Source: Linaria vulgaris
Lineage: Eukaryota; Streptophyta; Magnoliopsida; Lamiales; Plantaginaceae
Reading direction: 5' to 3'
NCBI GenBank assembly: GCA_948329865.1
Contig: OX415252.1
Coordinates: 80,268,642-80,332,641 of the forward strand
DNA: 64,000 bases
Below are positions 11,726 through 22,932 of this stretch, piece by piece (position 1 is the first letter of the stretch; every line of letters begins with the position of its first letter). Made by a program: the position numbers and the translations under genes. Under the pieces are notes generated by a model. That model was not told the DNA's origin. It ran no database searches and saw only the letters and a program-made list of their open reading frames with translations.

Positions 11726-13754
11726 TCAGAAAATCATCATGAATATTTTCATGAGTAATCACCATAACATCAAAATCATAGTATTGACATTCAGCTTGCC
11801 ATCTCAAAAGTCTACTCTCTCGAGTTTACTTTCTATTTTATTTTTTAAGAAAGCTTTTAACACTCGTATTATCAGTTTTTAAAATGAATTTCTTTGCAAG
11901 TAAGAACAAGGACCATTTTTTCAAAGCCTTTCGAACAACAAAGAATTCCTTCTTGTTGATATGCCATCTTGTAGCATGATTATCCGCAAAAAGTCCACTG
12001 CAGTATCTACAGGGAACTTCTCCTTTTGGTTTGACTTTAGTCAAAACTGCTGCCCACCAATGATCACTGGCATCTGTATATAGAACCAGATCATCTTCGT
12101 CATTGGGTATTGCTAGTTTGGGGAGATTTTGACATACGTTCTTTAGCCGTTGTACCGTTCCCCTGTTTTCTTCTGTCCATCTAAACTCTGCATCTTTTTT
12201 TAGCAATGGACTGAAAACTTTCCTGTAGCTCGCTAGATTGTTAATAAACATTCCAGCGAAATTCACTAACCCTATAAATCTATGGAGTTGTTTAACCGTT
12301 TTGAGATCATCAGGGAACTCTCATACCATTTCAACCAAATGTGTTTGAAGAATGATACCAGATTCATCGATCTCAATTCCAAGAAATTCAATTTTTCTTG
12401 TTAGAATTACCGCTTTCTTTTTAGATAGCACCAACCCTTCCTTGTGGCATATGTCTGAGAAGATTCTCAGATGTTGTAGATGTTCCTTAATGTTTTTTGA
12501 TGCTATAAGAATATCATCAACATAAAGAAACATGAAACCGAAATATTCTATGAAGAGATTATCCATCTTCCTCTGGTATATTTGTGGCGCATTTGCTAAA
12601 CCCATAGCACATTCCAAATATAATGCCCTTGTGGGGTGGAAAATGCAATGTATTTCTTGCTTTTTTCCTCCATCTTAATCTGATAAAACCCCGATTTACA
12701 ATCAAACTTTGAGAAGACCTTTGCATGATGAACGCAATTGATCAGGTGTTCTCGACTTGGGATATAATATCCATCGAACTCCAAGATTTTGTTATCCCTT
12801 GATAATGATGACCAATCTTGGTTTTCCTCTTTTGATTTCTCCATGATTTCGTACCAAGAATCCCAGACTGCTGTATGGAGAAACTTCTGGTGAGATCAGC
12901 TTAAGGTCCAAGTGTTCCTTAAGAATTTTCTGCATATCCTCTCTATCACTCTGGTTCATGAGGATAGGCTTGTAACTTACGAACTCACTTTCTTTTCCTT
13001 TCTTGGCTTCTAAGGATGCTTTGAGCTCGTTTATGTTCCACCATGCCAAAGGATCTTTGTTGAAGTTTCTTTGGATTTGGGTTTTGAGATCTTCCAGCGA
13101 GATTTGCTCTTCAGCGGTGATGTCTGGTTGAGGACCCTTTTCTAGGCTAGCTTTTAGGATCTTATTTGTTTTATTTTTGATCATTTCCTCGTTTAAGCTC
13201 CCCAGGCTTTCAACTCTTAGTTGAAGGATTGCATTACCATATTTTCTTTGGTCCTTCATCTTTGGGTGTCGAAGTTTGCCTTCATCACCACCACGCTTGC
13301 TGCGAAATGTAATGGGCATTTTCCTGTAGAATGTCTGACGCAGTCGTTGAACCAGAATTTTATGATCACAAGGGGTTGTGAAAATAAATCTTTGGGTCTT
13401 ATTGTCATGTGTCAAGCGCTTGAACGTTTGGAGGAAATTGTTTCCCAGCAGAATGTCTGCTCCTGTATCTTGAAAATAAATTGGGGGCGTCTTAACTTTG
13501 TACCATGGGGTACCTCCTGCTCCGCCAATTAGGATTTCTGCTTGTCTTATCCCTCATTTGAAGAGGATAATCTTTTTAGAGAAATCTCTTCCTGCGACTG
13601 CTGGTAATTGCTCCTCAATATCTTTTGGAAAGATTCTTGATTTAGTTGTGCATATGCCGGCTCCTGAATCAATGTAGGCGGCAAAATACTCTGCTCGATA
13701 TTTCTCATATAACATTCCAATTGAGATGTATATGGAGAATGGACTGGTAGTCAT
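11710..13754 (-). pseudogene. Viral protease, reverse transcriptase and RNase H ORF
   Basis: The frame opens with ATG at 13754-13752, overlapping the stop of the upstream ORF as ATGA. The aspartic protease has its IDSGAG motif near 13665 and an ILLGNNF block near 13455. The reverse transcriptase includes YSSLGFLVRNH near 12860, FSKFDCKSGFYQI near 12690 and YVDDILIAS near 12515. RNase H starts with LYTDASDH near 12080, includes KKEFFVVRKALKKW near 11945, and ends in a FLTRDGG-like tail near 11720. Breaks include a stop near 13553, frame changes near 12845 and 12600, a stop near 12320 and another near 11838. It therefore cannot encode an active polymerase as it stands. Confidence 0.85.
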
Positions 13755-15110
13755 TGAAATTTGTATCTTTTTCCTTCCACCGTGAATTCCATTCCATCTA
13801 GTAACCTTTCCCAAGGTTTGTGTTCCTCAAGAAATTCCAACCCTAGAATTAATTGTTCTTGGGTTTTTCCTAAACGTCCCCCGATGGTAAAATCAATTCC
13901 ACCTATTTTTAGGTTTTCTTGATTTCTACCCATCAATGGCTGCTTAAGGTAATACAAGGCATCACATGGGAGAGTATTATCCTTTTGGGTGATGTCAAAG
14001 ATTACCTCAACCTCACACCATCCTCCTGGACATTGGAGTTCTCCTTTGGTTGTAAACTTGCTTGGTTCGAAGACGACTTCCACCATTGCTTTCTTTCCCA
14101 GTGTTAGCTTGTGCATCCTGCTTTCATGGAATGAGACTCTTCTTGGCTTGAACTTCATACTAGTGTTTTTGTTAACACTGGTTGATCTCTTATGATTATA
14201 TCCATCTCGTGAATATGCGGAAATCGGAAATATCTGGTTTGACCGCATGAGCTACCTTTTCAGAGATTTCTGGTATCTCCACAAACTTTTTCCTTTGGAA
14301 AAGATCGGAATGATGAGTATTGGAGAGGGCATATGAAATATTGTACATGATAGAGTATGGCCTATTCCCTTCCTTCATCAACACTTTGTTTTTGAAATCT
14401 TGGTGGAGGGTAAGAACCCTGTTAAAATCTCAATCTGCTAAATTATAGCCAATATTTGGATAAATGAATGTTGCCACTTTCCTAGCAAATAGATTTCCCG
14501 ATATTCCTCCAAGATAAGCGTCCCGTAGGTACCATATTCTCCTGTCAAAGATAGCGATATCAATTGGCGAATTGATCCCTTCTTTGAATGTTGCTTTGAT
14601 CAAGATTCGTATGGCTCCAATATGGATCCATGACATCTTCTGAGCAACCTCTTTATTGAGCCGACTTAGTTCCTCCTTAATTTCATTCATATGAATCAAT
14701 TGCATTTCCATCACATTACTTGTTAGTTCCATCAGGATTGTTATTTCTCCCGCCGTAACTTTGTAGATGATGTGATGCTTTCTTTGCCTGAGGCTTAGTT
14801 GTGCTAAGGCTCTTTCCATCTTTCCTATAGTGAAATTATCATAGACGTGGAGTTTTGGATCCTCTCGCATGATTCTCATCAATCCTTTGTGAGATATGCT
14901 AGTCTGTGAAAAGAATCCACACATATCTTCTTGCACTTCCTGGCGAAAGATTTCCTCGTCTTCAGTTTGATTCTGGTTCTGATTCTGAAGACTCATCTTG
15001 ACACTCATCCTCTTCGTATATACTTTTGTCAGAAGGAATATCTTCCAACTGGTATACTTGTATGAGGTCTTGATAGTAGACAACTTCTTCAATTTCCGGT
15101 GTTGCCTCAA
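13751..15110 (-). pseudogene. Viral movement protein region and C-terminal end of the first ORF
   Basis: The open piece 14430-15110 includes HIGAIRILIKATFKEGI followed by the conserved Asp-containing block (IDIAIFDRR) near 14530-14590, then LGGISGNLFARKV. These are hallmarks of the caulimovirid cell-to-cell movement protein. A stop near 14430 and a frame change near 14250 interrupt it. The last open piece, 13751-14248, ends at a TGA that overlaps the ATG of the RT ORF. Overlapping stop-start junctions are typical of this family and fit coupled translation from one long RNA. Confidence 0.75.
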
Positions 15111-16427
15111 ACTGTCTCACACCTCTTTTTTTATTCTCGGGGTAGTCGGTCGAGATGTGTCCCTTAGCCCCGCATGTCCAACAATTATAGTCCTTGAAAC
15201 TTTCGTTGGCCCTTGTATGTGCTCGCCTGAAAGTTCTTCTTGTTGGCGTTCTACTTGTGCTTCCTTGGCTGGAATTTGTTCGTCCTCGATGGGTCCTGAT
15301 CTTTGACCCGATTTGTAATTGTGAGCATTTTGTTTTGACCAGAATCTCCTAGGTCTCCATGAAGACCTTTTGGTAAAGCTTCCTCCTCTTCGCTCATAGG
15401 GATGATCTCTATATTTCCTCATTTTATGCTTTTGAGGAGTTCCTATGACTGTATGAATGCCATTATCATCACAACAAAGGTGAACTTATTTGTTGATTCC
15501 TTTCAGTCTCTTTTAATTCTTCTAGATTGTTGCCTTTTGGCACCATTCGCTCAGCTTGTCCTTGAGAAACATTCATCGAGCTATGGTATCCATTGCTCAT
15601 GGTGTGTATTCTCGTAGCAGCATTTCTCTCCAGGGGCTTGGTATCTTTACGAAGAACAAAGAGATTGGTGTGTTTTCACTAATTCGACTTTTCCATTTGT
15701 ATTCGGTAAAGCATTTGATATGTAGATCGACGTTACATATATCATGTAACTCTAAACTATACAGCCCATGTTCATATCTCTTGACTCTATCTCGATCGCC
15801 TCCTCCTATCTCGGGGTCCACGAAATATCCTTCTTCGATGAAGTAGATTTTGAATAGTCTGGCCATTCTATCTACAATCTCTTTGAGGTATTCTCCGGCT
15901 AGCACGCCTTCTCGTACTTCTGGAGCTACGTGTTCCCAACCAAGTTTAACCTATCCTTCGAGGCTCCTTTGTAGCATCATTTTGAACCCTTCTTTGTTGA
16001 GTTCTAAGGTTGCCGCTGCAATCCTCATGGCCGACGCCCATTCGTCGATTAACGTCTCTCGATTTTTGAAATCTAATATATCCAAATTAAGCATAAGCCC
16101 ATAAGGATGTATTGGATCTAACTGAGACCTTCTATATGGTGTCCCATGGATTTCTGGTCTTCGAGGACGTGATCTGGTTCCTGTTACTACAAGAACAGAT
16201 CCAGCAACAAAGTCACCCCGGTGTGTCATGGGTTCATCTTGCATTGGATTGTTAGATCCCAAACTCTCAGTGATTGTTGACATTCCCTGTAGAGGGTTCG
16301 GTGTTGGGACCATAGTTCCTTCTATTGTTTTAATATTTACGAGTTTTAAGCACGAAAATGATTCCGCAAGATTAGAGAGATCTTGCAGGTCGTCGTAATT
16401 GATCTCGTCCAGACTGATTCTAGACAT
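15111..16427 (-). pseudogene. Viral coat protein-like region with zinc knuckle
   Basis: The start is ATG 16427-16425. The first open piece, to 15951, carries a Gag/coat-like helix block (FKNRETLIDEWASAMRIA) near 16060. It is followed after one stop by 15597-15905 in the same style, with an acidic and then basic character. A zinc-knuckle sequence lies near 15140-15180: CWTC, then GAKGH, but the last Cys is Tyr, so the CX2CX4HX4C pattern is broken. Stops near 15951 and 15597 and a frame change before 15422 inactivate it. Confidence 0.65.
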
Positions 16428-16995
16428 TCATTCTCCTTATTAAAGCTTCCAGTTTTTCGTTGCTTGTTAGTTCTCGATGAACTTGTACCGCCTTGCCCTT
16501 TTGATATAATAAGGGTTAGCTTATGAAAGATGGTGGTAACCATCCTCCTCTCCCTTTTCCCGATGAGCTTGACTGGCCTCCAAATTCTTGACACGTCGTT
16601 GGACATCTTGAAGGTTTTCAAGAATTTCCTTATGATGTTTTGCCATGGTTTTCATCTGGATCTGGAGGTTTAGAAGGTGCTCGGGTACATGGTATTCATG
16701 ATTACCATGTGTCTAAATCGTCTTTTGGATCTCTCTAAGGTTTAAGGATAACTTAAAGCCATCAGTCTCAATTTCATGAAAGTTTGGTGATCCCAAATTA
16801 CTCATCTTGTTGATAGGATTTTACTATCATTATAATTCTTTTCTTGTTTTATGTTTTTCAGTTTCTCGGAAAACTTCATGTTGAGAATATATCTCGAACT
16901 TTCGTTCGTATTCATATTTTAAATTTACTCCTCTCTTAAGGTAATTAGATATTATTATAATAAATAAATTTCCACTTTAATAAATAAAACCTAGA

Positions 16996-17006
16996 CTCTG
17001 ATACCA
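16996..17006 (-). other. Methionine-tRNA primer-binding site of the pararetrovirus
   Basis: The - strand reads TGGTATCAGAG, complementary to the 3' end of plant initiator methionine tRNA. It lies about 570 bases upstream of the first ORF, as expected for a caulimovirid leader. Confidence 0.75.
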
Positions 17007-17010
17007 TTAT

Positions 17011-17526
17011 GCTATATGGTCGTTAAAATAAATATTTCAAGAAGTGGGGTAATCATTTTGTAAAAAATATAAAATTTGAGGGATCATTATGTAAATAATT
17101 TTAAAGGAGTACCCACTGGGTACCCCCTAGGATACACAAATCTGAAAACAAGATATATGACATATGAAAGAAGTGGGTAGGGAGCCGTGATTGCCATATT
17201 ATTAAGTAGAAACATTATTCTAGCTAATTCCATGAATATTATAATGTGTTGATGTGTGGGTATTGAAAACTAAATGATTAAAACTAAGTGCAAGCCTAAT
17301 TTTGGCGTGCGTGTATTTATCTGTATGTATATATGTATGTAATCAGTAATCACATGTTATAGGAGGATTTGAAGAACTGATTAGTGAAATAATATATTGT
17401 GTACCTTGATTAAAGTCTAGAATAAAAATTCAAATATATTTAGTGTGACTTCGAAGTTATACACTACTGCAGCTAGAGCATGAATAATAGATAAAAGGTA
17501 GTAAATCACTACGGATTTTTTTTTTT
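17011..17526. other. AT-rich non-coding DNA
   Basis: No gene is seen. The palindromic stretch GTACCCACTGGGTACC near 17110 resembles the sequence near 9600 on the other strand. A GTAT-rich run lies near 17310-17340. Confidence 0.4.
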
Positions 17527-20470
17527 GTGTCAGTAGTGTACAAAAAACGTTTTGACTTCGCGCTATATCAGTGTATTGCACCCCCATTGTGCATGAGGCA
17601 CGCGAACCACGTGGGGGTTAATCTAATGCGAAGTTTGCATCATTGGGGGTTCGCACGAGTACGACCACATGGCACTCTCAGTTTGGTCATCCATTGCCTC
17701 AGACGAGTTCCTTTTTAATTAGTAATTTCCATTTACCAGTTCAGGATATTGCCTCTGCGAAGGCTTTGTTTTGTGATTCTTGCAATGTGAGCAAGTCTCA
17801 TGGTTTCCCGTTTGAGAACTCATATCTTGTGGCAGACTTTCCTTTGCACTAATTATTTGCGAATGTTTGGGGACCTACCACTGTCTCTGTTGATGGATTT
17901 CGTTATTACTTGTTGATTGTTGATCTTTATAGTAGATATTGTTGGATCTTTCCTATGGTTGTTAAATCACAAGTATAATTTTTTATCAGTTTCGGTCTTT
18001 GGTTGACAAACAATTCGGGCGCACAATTACTAATTTTTTCAGTGACAATGGTGGAGAATTTTTGGCTTTAGGAGGTTACTTTGCAAAAAAAAGGCATTAC
18101 TTGGCTTACCACTGCTTCCCATACTCCGGAACAAAATGGCATAGTTGAGCGTCGTCATTGGCACATTCTTGAAATGGGTCGTGCATTTCTTCATCAAGCC
18201 AAACTACCGCCATCATTTTGGTCATTTGCTCTTTAAACGAAGGTGTACCTTTTTAATTGCTTACCATCTTCCACCATTGCCAATGTTAGTCCTTTTGCAT
18301 GACTCTTCGAGAAGGCTCCAAACTATCTCAAACTCCGCTAATTTGGTTGTCTTTCCAACCCATGGTTACGTCCATATGTCTCAGGCAATCTCTTTTATCC
18401 TTCACGGAAATGTATCTTTCCTTCACGGAAATGTATCTTTCATGTATACTCTCTATCTCAAAGTGCATACAAGTGTTGCGATCCCATTGCCCATCGTATG
18501 TTCATATCTCGGCATGTTTATTTTTGTGAGGATCAATTTGCCTATGCAAAGTTGATTTCTATCCCACCGGCTGAGTCGACCACACCCATCCTTGACGCAC
18601 CGCCTCCTTCACTATCGGGTTATCTTTATCCCCTGTGTTATCTGCAAATCCAGTGTTCCTTATCTCCTCTAGACATTCTGCTTTTGATGTTGTGACATAT
18701 ATTGGGGTAACATTGCAACCAGTGACTTCGGCCACTGCCTCTTCTGAACACTCTACTTCTGATGTTGAGACAGATGTTGGGGCAACATTGCAACAAGTGT
18801 CTGAGGCCCCTACCTCTTCTGAACATTCTGCTTTCGATTTTGGGACCGATGTTGGGGCAAACTCGAATATAGGGACTTTGAGTCCACCCCGTAACGCACA
18901 CCCTATGGTGACTTGGACCAAGAATAACATCTTCAAGCTGAAGTTGGTCATGCCGCCTCACTACATCACTTGCCACCTATTGTTGAGCCCACATCCGTTT
19001 CCTCCGCCATGGCTGACCCCAATTGGCGTGCCATCATGTCTCAAGAGACTAATGCTATTCTCCAACATGAAACGTGGGATCTTGTTCCGCATCCCTCTTA
19101 TTCGAACTCATTGGATGCAAGTGGGTGTACCGGGTCAAACGCAATACGGATGGCTCCATTGACAAGTACAAAGCTCGCTTGGTTACTAAGGGCTTTCACC
19201 AACGACCCGGGATTGACTATGATTGGACGTTTAGTCCAATTGTTAAATCGGTAACCATTCGAGTCTCTCTTTCTTTTGTCGTTACCAATGGTGGCCCCTT
19301 CATCAATTGGATGTTAGCAGCCTTCCTTTATGGAACGCTATCTAAACTTGTGTTTATGCAACAACATCCGGGTTTCATTAACTCCACAGTCCCTAGTCAT
19401 GTGTCTCCTTCGCAAGTCAATCTATGGTCTGAAGCAAGCGCCACGTGCTTGGTTTCAAGCCTTTCAAGCAATGCTCCTCTCTCTCGAATTCAAAAAATCA
19501 TAGTCTGATTATTCCCTTTTCATTTTTCATAAGGACAAGGTACGGCTCTTTCTCTTGGTCTATGTGGACAACATCGTCTTTACTAGCAATGATACATCTC
19601 TTATATCTACAATAATTTTCAAACTTCAATCCACTTTTGTCGTCAAAGATTTGGGGTCTCTCTCATACTTCCTTGGTATTGAAGCTATTCTGTGTAAAGA
19701 TGGTCTACTTTTGTCCCAACACAAATACATCAACGATGTCTTAGAGAGACATCGTATGACCGGTGCAAAACCTGTCTCTACTCCATGGCTACCACGGCTC
19801 CCGCTGCTAGCTCGGCCGACACAACATCGTGTGACATTCATACGTACTGTCAAGCTATTGGCGAGTTGCAATATCTCTCTTTCACTCGCCCGGGCATCGC
19901 CTTTTTGGTTAATCGGCTAACTCCATTCGTCTCGGCCCATACTGAAACCAATTTGACTGCGGTCAAAAGAGTCTTTCATTATCTTAAACGCTCACTCATG
20001 GGCTCCTCATTCGCCATCGCTCTACTCTTCCACTGCGTTCATTGTTTTCTTCGAGGACAACCCTATCTCGTGGAGTTCTCTCAAGCAACGGTCGGTTGCA
20101 CGTTCTTCCATCGAAGCCGAGTATAGAGCCTTGGCAGCTACCACTTCCTAAGTCTTATGGCTAAAAAAATCTCTTATCCGAGCTTCGGGTTTCATTTCCA
20201 ACCAAACCTCTCACATTTTGTGACAACATTGGCGCAACTCACTTGTCGCTCTATCCCGCTTTGCACTCCCGCATGAAGCACATTACCATAGTCATCCACT
20301 TTGTTCGAGATGTTATTAGCAAATCCCTTGTTTCCATCTCTCACATCAGCGCCCAAGACCAATTGGTTGACTTACTCACCAAAGCATTGCCTCGGGCTTG
20401 GTTTTCAAGACTCTGCTCCAAAATTGCCTTAGCCGACGGAATGACTACAACTTTGCGGGAAGTATTAGAG
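17527..20470 (+). pseudogene. Decayed Ty1/copia polyprotein
   Basis: The region reads as a Copia element in pieces. A GAG-pre-integrase-like TWHSQFGHP and CDSCNVSKSH lie near 17660-17800. The integrase core near 17870-18150 has VWGPTTVSVDGFRYY. RT is found near 19090-19500 (CKWVYRVKRNTDGSIDKYKA) and 19555-19760, where the catalytic box is YVDN instead of YVDD. RNase H relics follow near 20100-20400. Many stops and frameshifts are present. At 18700-18850 a Ser/Thr-rich linker has three imperfect copies of a unit of about 60-70 bp. The lineage differs from the Sirevirus elements. Confidence 0.8.
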
Positions 20471-20577
20471 ATAATAATAGCTAGTGAATCTTTCTTTATC
20501 TGTTTTAGATATGATATATTTTTAGTATCTTTCCTAAGCTTATCACTTACTTAACATCTTTGTATATAAAATGGTGT
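20458..20577 (+). repeat. Fragment of a Copia 3' LTR
   Basis: After the RNase H relic comes GTATTAGAGATAATAATAGC and a TATATAAAATGG box near 20561. This is the usual look of a short Copia LTR with its own TATA box. The right end is not visible and the copy seems truncated. Confidence 0.4.
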
Positions 20578-20810
20578 GATATTGTTGGATACTTTCAAGA
20601 GGGAAAATATATTGATGGAATTATTTCTGCACAAACCACGTACTTCGGTCAATAACAGCAAAGTGTCGCCTTTAATTTCTTATCTACTAAGTAAACGGAA
20701 AAGAGAAAGCTCATAACCCAAAAATCAAATTCAGGATACTGCAAATATACGTGATTACGCCGGAAAGCAAATAACATTAAATAAGAAGCTACGTCAACGT
20801 TTTTTGTTGC

Positions 20811-20820
20811 TATATATAAG
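20811..20820 (+). promoter_or_regulatory. TATA box of cystatin gene at 20884
   Basis: TATATATAAG lies about 70 bases before the start codon, a normal plant spacing for a short 5' leader. Confidence 0.6.
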
Positions 20821-20883
20821 TTGTAACCTTTGTATCGTTCAGGCAAAAAACAGTTACACATTCAAACTCTTCTTACTTTATAA

Positions 20884-21234
20884 ATGACTACACCGTCGTT
20901 TTTCGCCCAACTTATAGTTCTCTCATTTTTGCTGTCTTACGATAATTATGTTCAAGTCTCGGCCACTAGAGGGAATTGGATCCCTATGGCTCCAGGGAAC
21001 CCTAAGGTGGTTCTACTCGGGATATTTGCAGTGAGTGAACACAACAAAAAGGAACACGCTTCTCTCAAATTTGTACGTGTCATTAACGGAACCTACCAGA
21101 AATTGGGCCGGGATTTGCACGTGCGTCTGGTTATTATGACCAAACAGGCTAAACGTGAGCCACAAAGTTATGATGCGACGATAAATTGGCCATGGAGAAA
21201 ATCTGGAAGCCTCACTTCTTTCAGAAGAAGTTAA
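20884..21234 (+). CDS. Divergent phytocystatin (cystatin-type cysteine protease inhibitor)
   Basis: A single-exon gene of 116 residues. Residues 1 to about 27 form a hydrophobic signal peptide, so the product should enter the secretory path. The cystatin helix motif is present as LGIFAVSEHN (family pattern LARFAV...HN). The N-terminal trunk has RGNW where active family members have a Gly-Gly pair. The first inhibitory hairpin, usually QVVAG or QVVSG, reads QKLG here, one residue short. The second hairpin keeps Pro-Trp (NWPW), and the end LTSF is typical. Papain-like proteases are the family's targets, but the altered loop makes strong inhibition doubtful. ATG 20884 is the first start after the TATA box. 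The gene is the most divergent of the four cystatins in the window and lies between a dead Copia and a Mutator-like element. Confidence 0.8.
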   Translation: MTTPSFFAQLIVLSFLLSYDNYVQVSATRGNWIPMAPGNPKVVLLGIFAVSEHNKKEHASLKFVRVINGTYQKLGRDLHVRLVIMTKQAKREPQSYDATINWPWRKSGSLTSFRRS

Positions 21235-22215
21235 CAGTGAGACTTTGGGATGAAAAAAAATAAATAAAGAAGCATATCGTGTATTCCATTGAATCAAAAA
21301 GTAGTCGTCGAAAGTGTCTCGATTAACGGGCTTGTTTGCGGACCTTTAATTTATGAATTACAAAAATACTGATACAAATGACATTAGTGTTGGTCGAGTT
21401 GATCATAATTATTTACCTTGCTAGAATAACTATATTCTATGGTGTAATCAGTTATTACAATTACTGTAGAAACGACGTCATGCTAAAGTAATGCACATAT
21501 ACACTTACTCTCAAATTCCAATAAGAAGTTATATATATGAGAAATTACATCAATTCAAACCTTTTATATAGTTTTATGATTAAAAAATTAAATTTATCAA
21601 ATAAGAAACATAAAGGTTTATTTTCCACATTTGATATTTTCATAAAAATAGTTTTTCATACAACATAGAGTTAATTTAAAAAATCTCAGTAATTCTCAAA
21701 ACATAATGATAATAATACTGGAACCATAAAAATCTTGTTGAGCCTATTTTCTACCTTAACAAGAAAAAAAAACCGTCCCAAACGTTATATATTCTATATT
21801 CCTTTAAACTGAAATAAGTATTATTTTTGCATTGTATTCTTTTGCAGCTGCTAATATATTGCTTTAAGGAACTACTCTTAGTAGATTGGTATAATTTTGA
21901 ACACTACACAATATTTTCAGAAATTTGTTATGAAGAATAAAGAATATTTTCAATGATGGGTAATATGTTTTATTATTCATTTTAGGTTATGTTTTAGATT
22001 CTACACTATATTAAAAGTTTGATTCTAAATAATACTTATGTTTCATCAATACAAGGGCATTAATATTTCATTGCATTTAGTTATCAGAACAATTTTTCCT
22101 AAGAATAATAAATGGAAAATGTCTGTTATGAAAGAAATTGACAATGATGGTGTCGTTGGGAAATGAGAAAGCAAAATAGCCATTAATTGAAAAGGAACGT
22201 GTCACGAGAATAAGA
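21235..22215. other. AT-rich intergenic DNA
   Basis: No coding region is seen. The end (22206-22215) holds GAGAATAAGA, repeated at 26768-26777, which marks the target site of the Mutator-like element. Confidence 0.6.
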
Positions 22216-22372
22216 CTCACCCCAATTTCTTTATACCCTATTTGTGTACCCTTTTATGTACGCTCAATGAAATTAAGACCCATGTCAATTTCTGGCCAAG
22301 TTGTACATTAAGTGGAATTAGTGGTCAAATCCATTTAAAATAATGCATAAAAAAATTAAGAGAGAGAAAGTA
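22216..22372 (+). repeat. Left terminal inverted repeat of Mutator-like element
   Basis: It matches the reverse complement of 26614-26770 over about 155 bases, including GGCCAAGTTGTACATTAAG and the AG-rich inner end AGAGAGAGAAAGTAC. Confidence 0.85.
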
Positions 22373-22379
22373 CCTTTTA

Positions 22380-22932
22380 CCCTTATCATACGAAAAGACA
22401 CGCACTCTTCACCAAATTCATCTTTTCACAATTCTTTTTTCAAACCCTACTTTTGATGATTGTGACAACACATTGAGTTGGATTGTATTGCAAAGGTAAA
22501 ATTAAATCACTACTCTTATTTCTCCTATTTTAAAAACGTACTTTATTTTTGTTTTTGATTTGTAATGTATATTTGGTGCTTTATTCAGATTATTCTTGTT
22601 TATTTTTTGAGAAATTTTCAATTTAGTATTTTCCTTAATGATGATTGTGACAAGACATGGGTGGTATTGCAAAGGTAAAAGTAATACCTCATTTCACCTA
22701 TACTATAATACCTCATGTCTACTATGTTGTGCAAAGTAGACATGTTTTTTTTAAGTTTACAGAATTATATTCTCTTCCTTTTTAATGTATTATTCGTTTT
22801 AAAGTAATAACCTGCTTTCTTTTTTTGTCTAACTTTATTTTTCAGTTACAATACACCTCCTGTTAGTTTTTCTTTCTTTCTCTTTTTGTCTCACTTTATA
22901 CTAATGCAATGTATCATTTTTTCACTTTTCAG
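22380..22932 (+). other. 5' leader and introns of the FAR1-like gene
   Basis: Two similar short blocks, each with TGATGATTGTGACAA and ending TTGCAAAG before GTAAAA, lie near 22455-22495 and 22638-22676. They look like duplicated non-coding first exons with their donors. A T-rich stretch then leads to the acceptor before ATG 22933. Confidence 0.5.

Larger units (their letters stand above)
9990..17010 (-). mobile_element. Endogenous pararetrovirus (Caulimoviridae relative), degenerate
   Basis: Read on the - strand the order is: primer site (16996-17006), coat-like region with zinc knuckle (about 16427-15100), movement protein (about 15000-14200), protease, reverse transcriptase and RNase H (13754-11712), a further ORF (about 11725-10490), then a TATA box and poly(A) signals (10233-9997). 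No integrase domain and no LTR pair is seen. That, and the movement protein, fit a caulimovirid rather than a retrotransposon. Coat before movement protein, with RT in a following ORF, recalls cavemovirus- or solendovirus-like genomes, but the genus is left open. Every ORF is broken by stops or frameshifts. One copy, roughly a full circle opened near the primer site, seems to be present. Confidence 0.85.
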
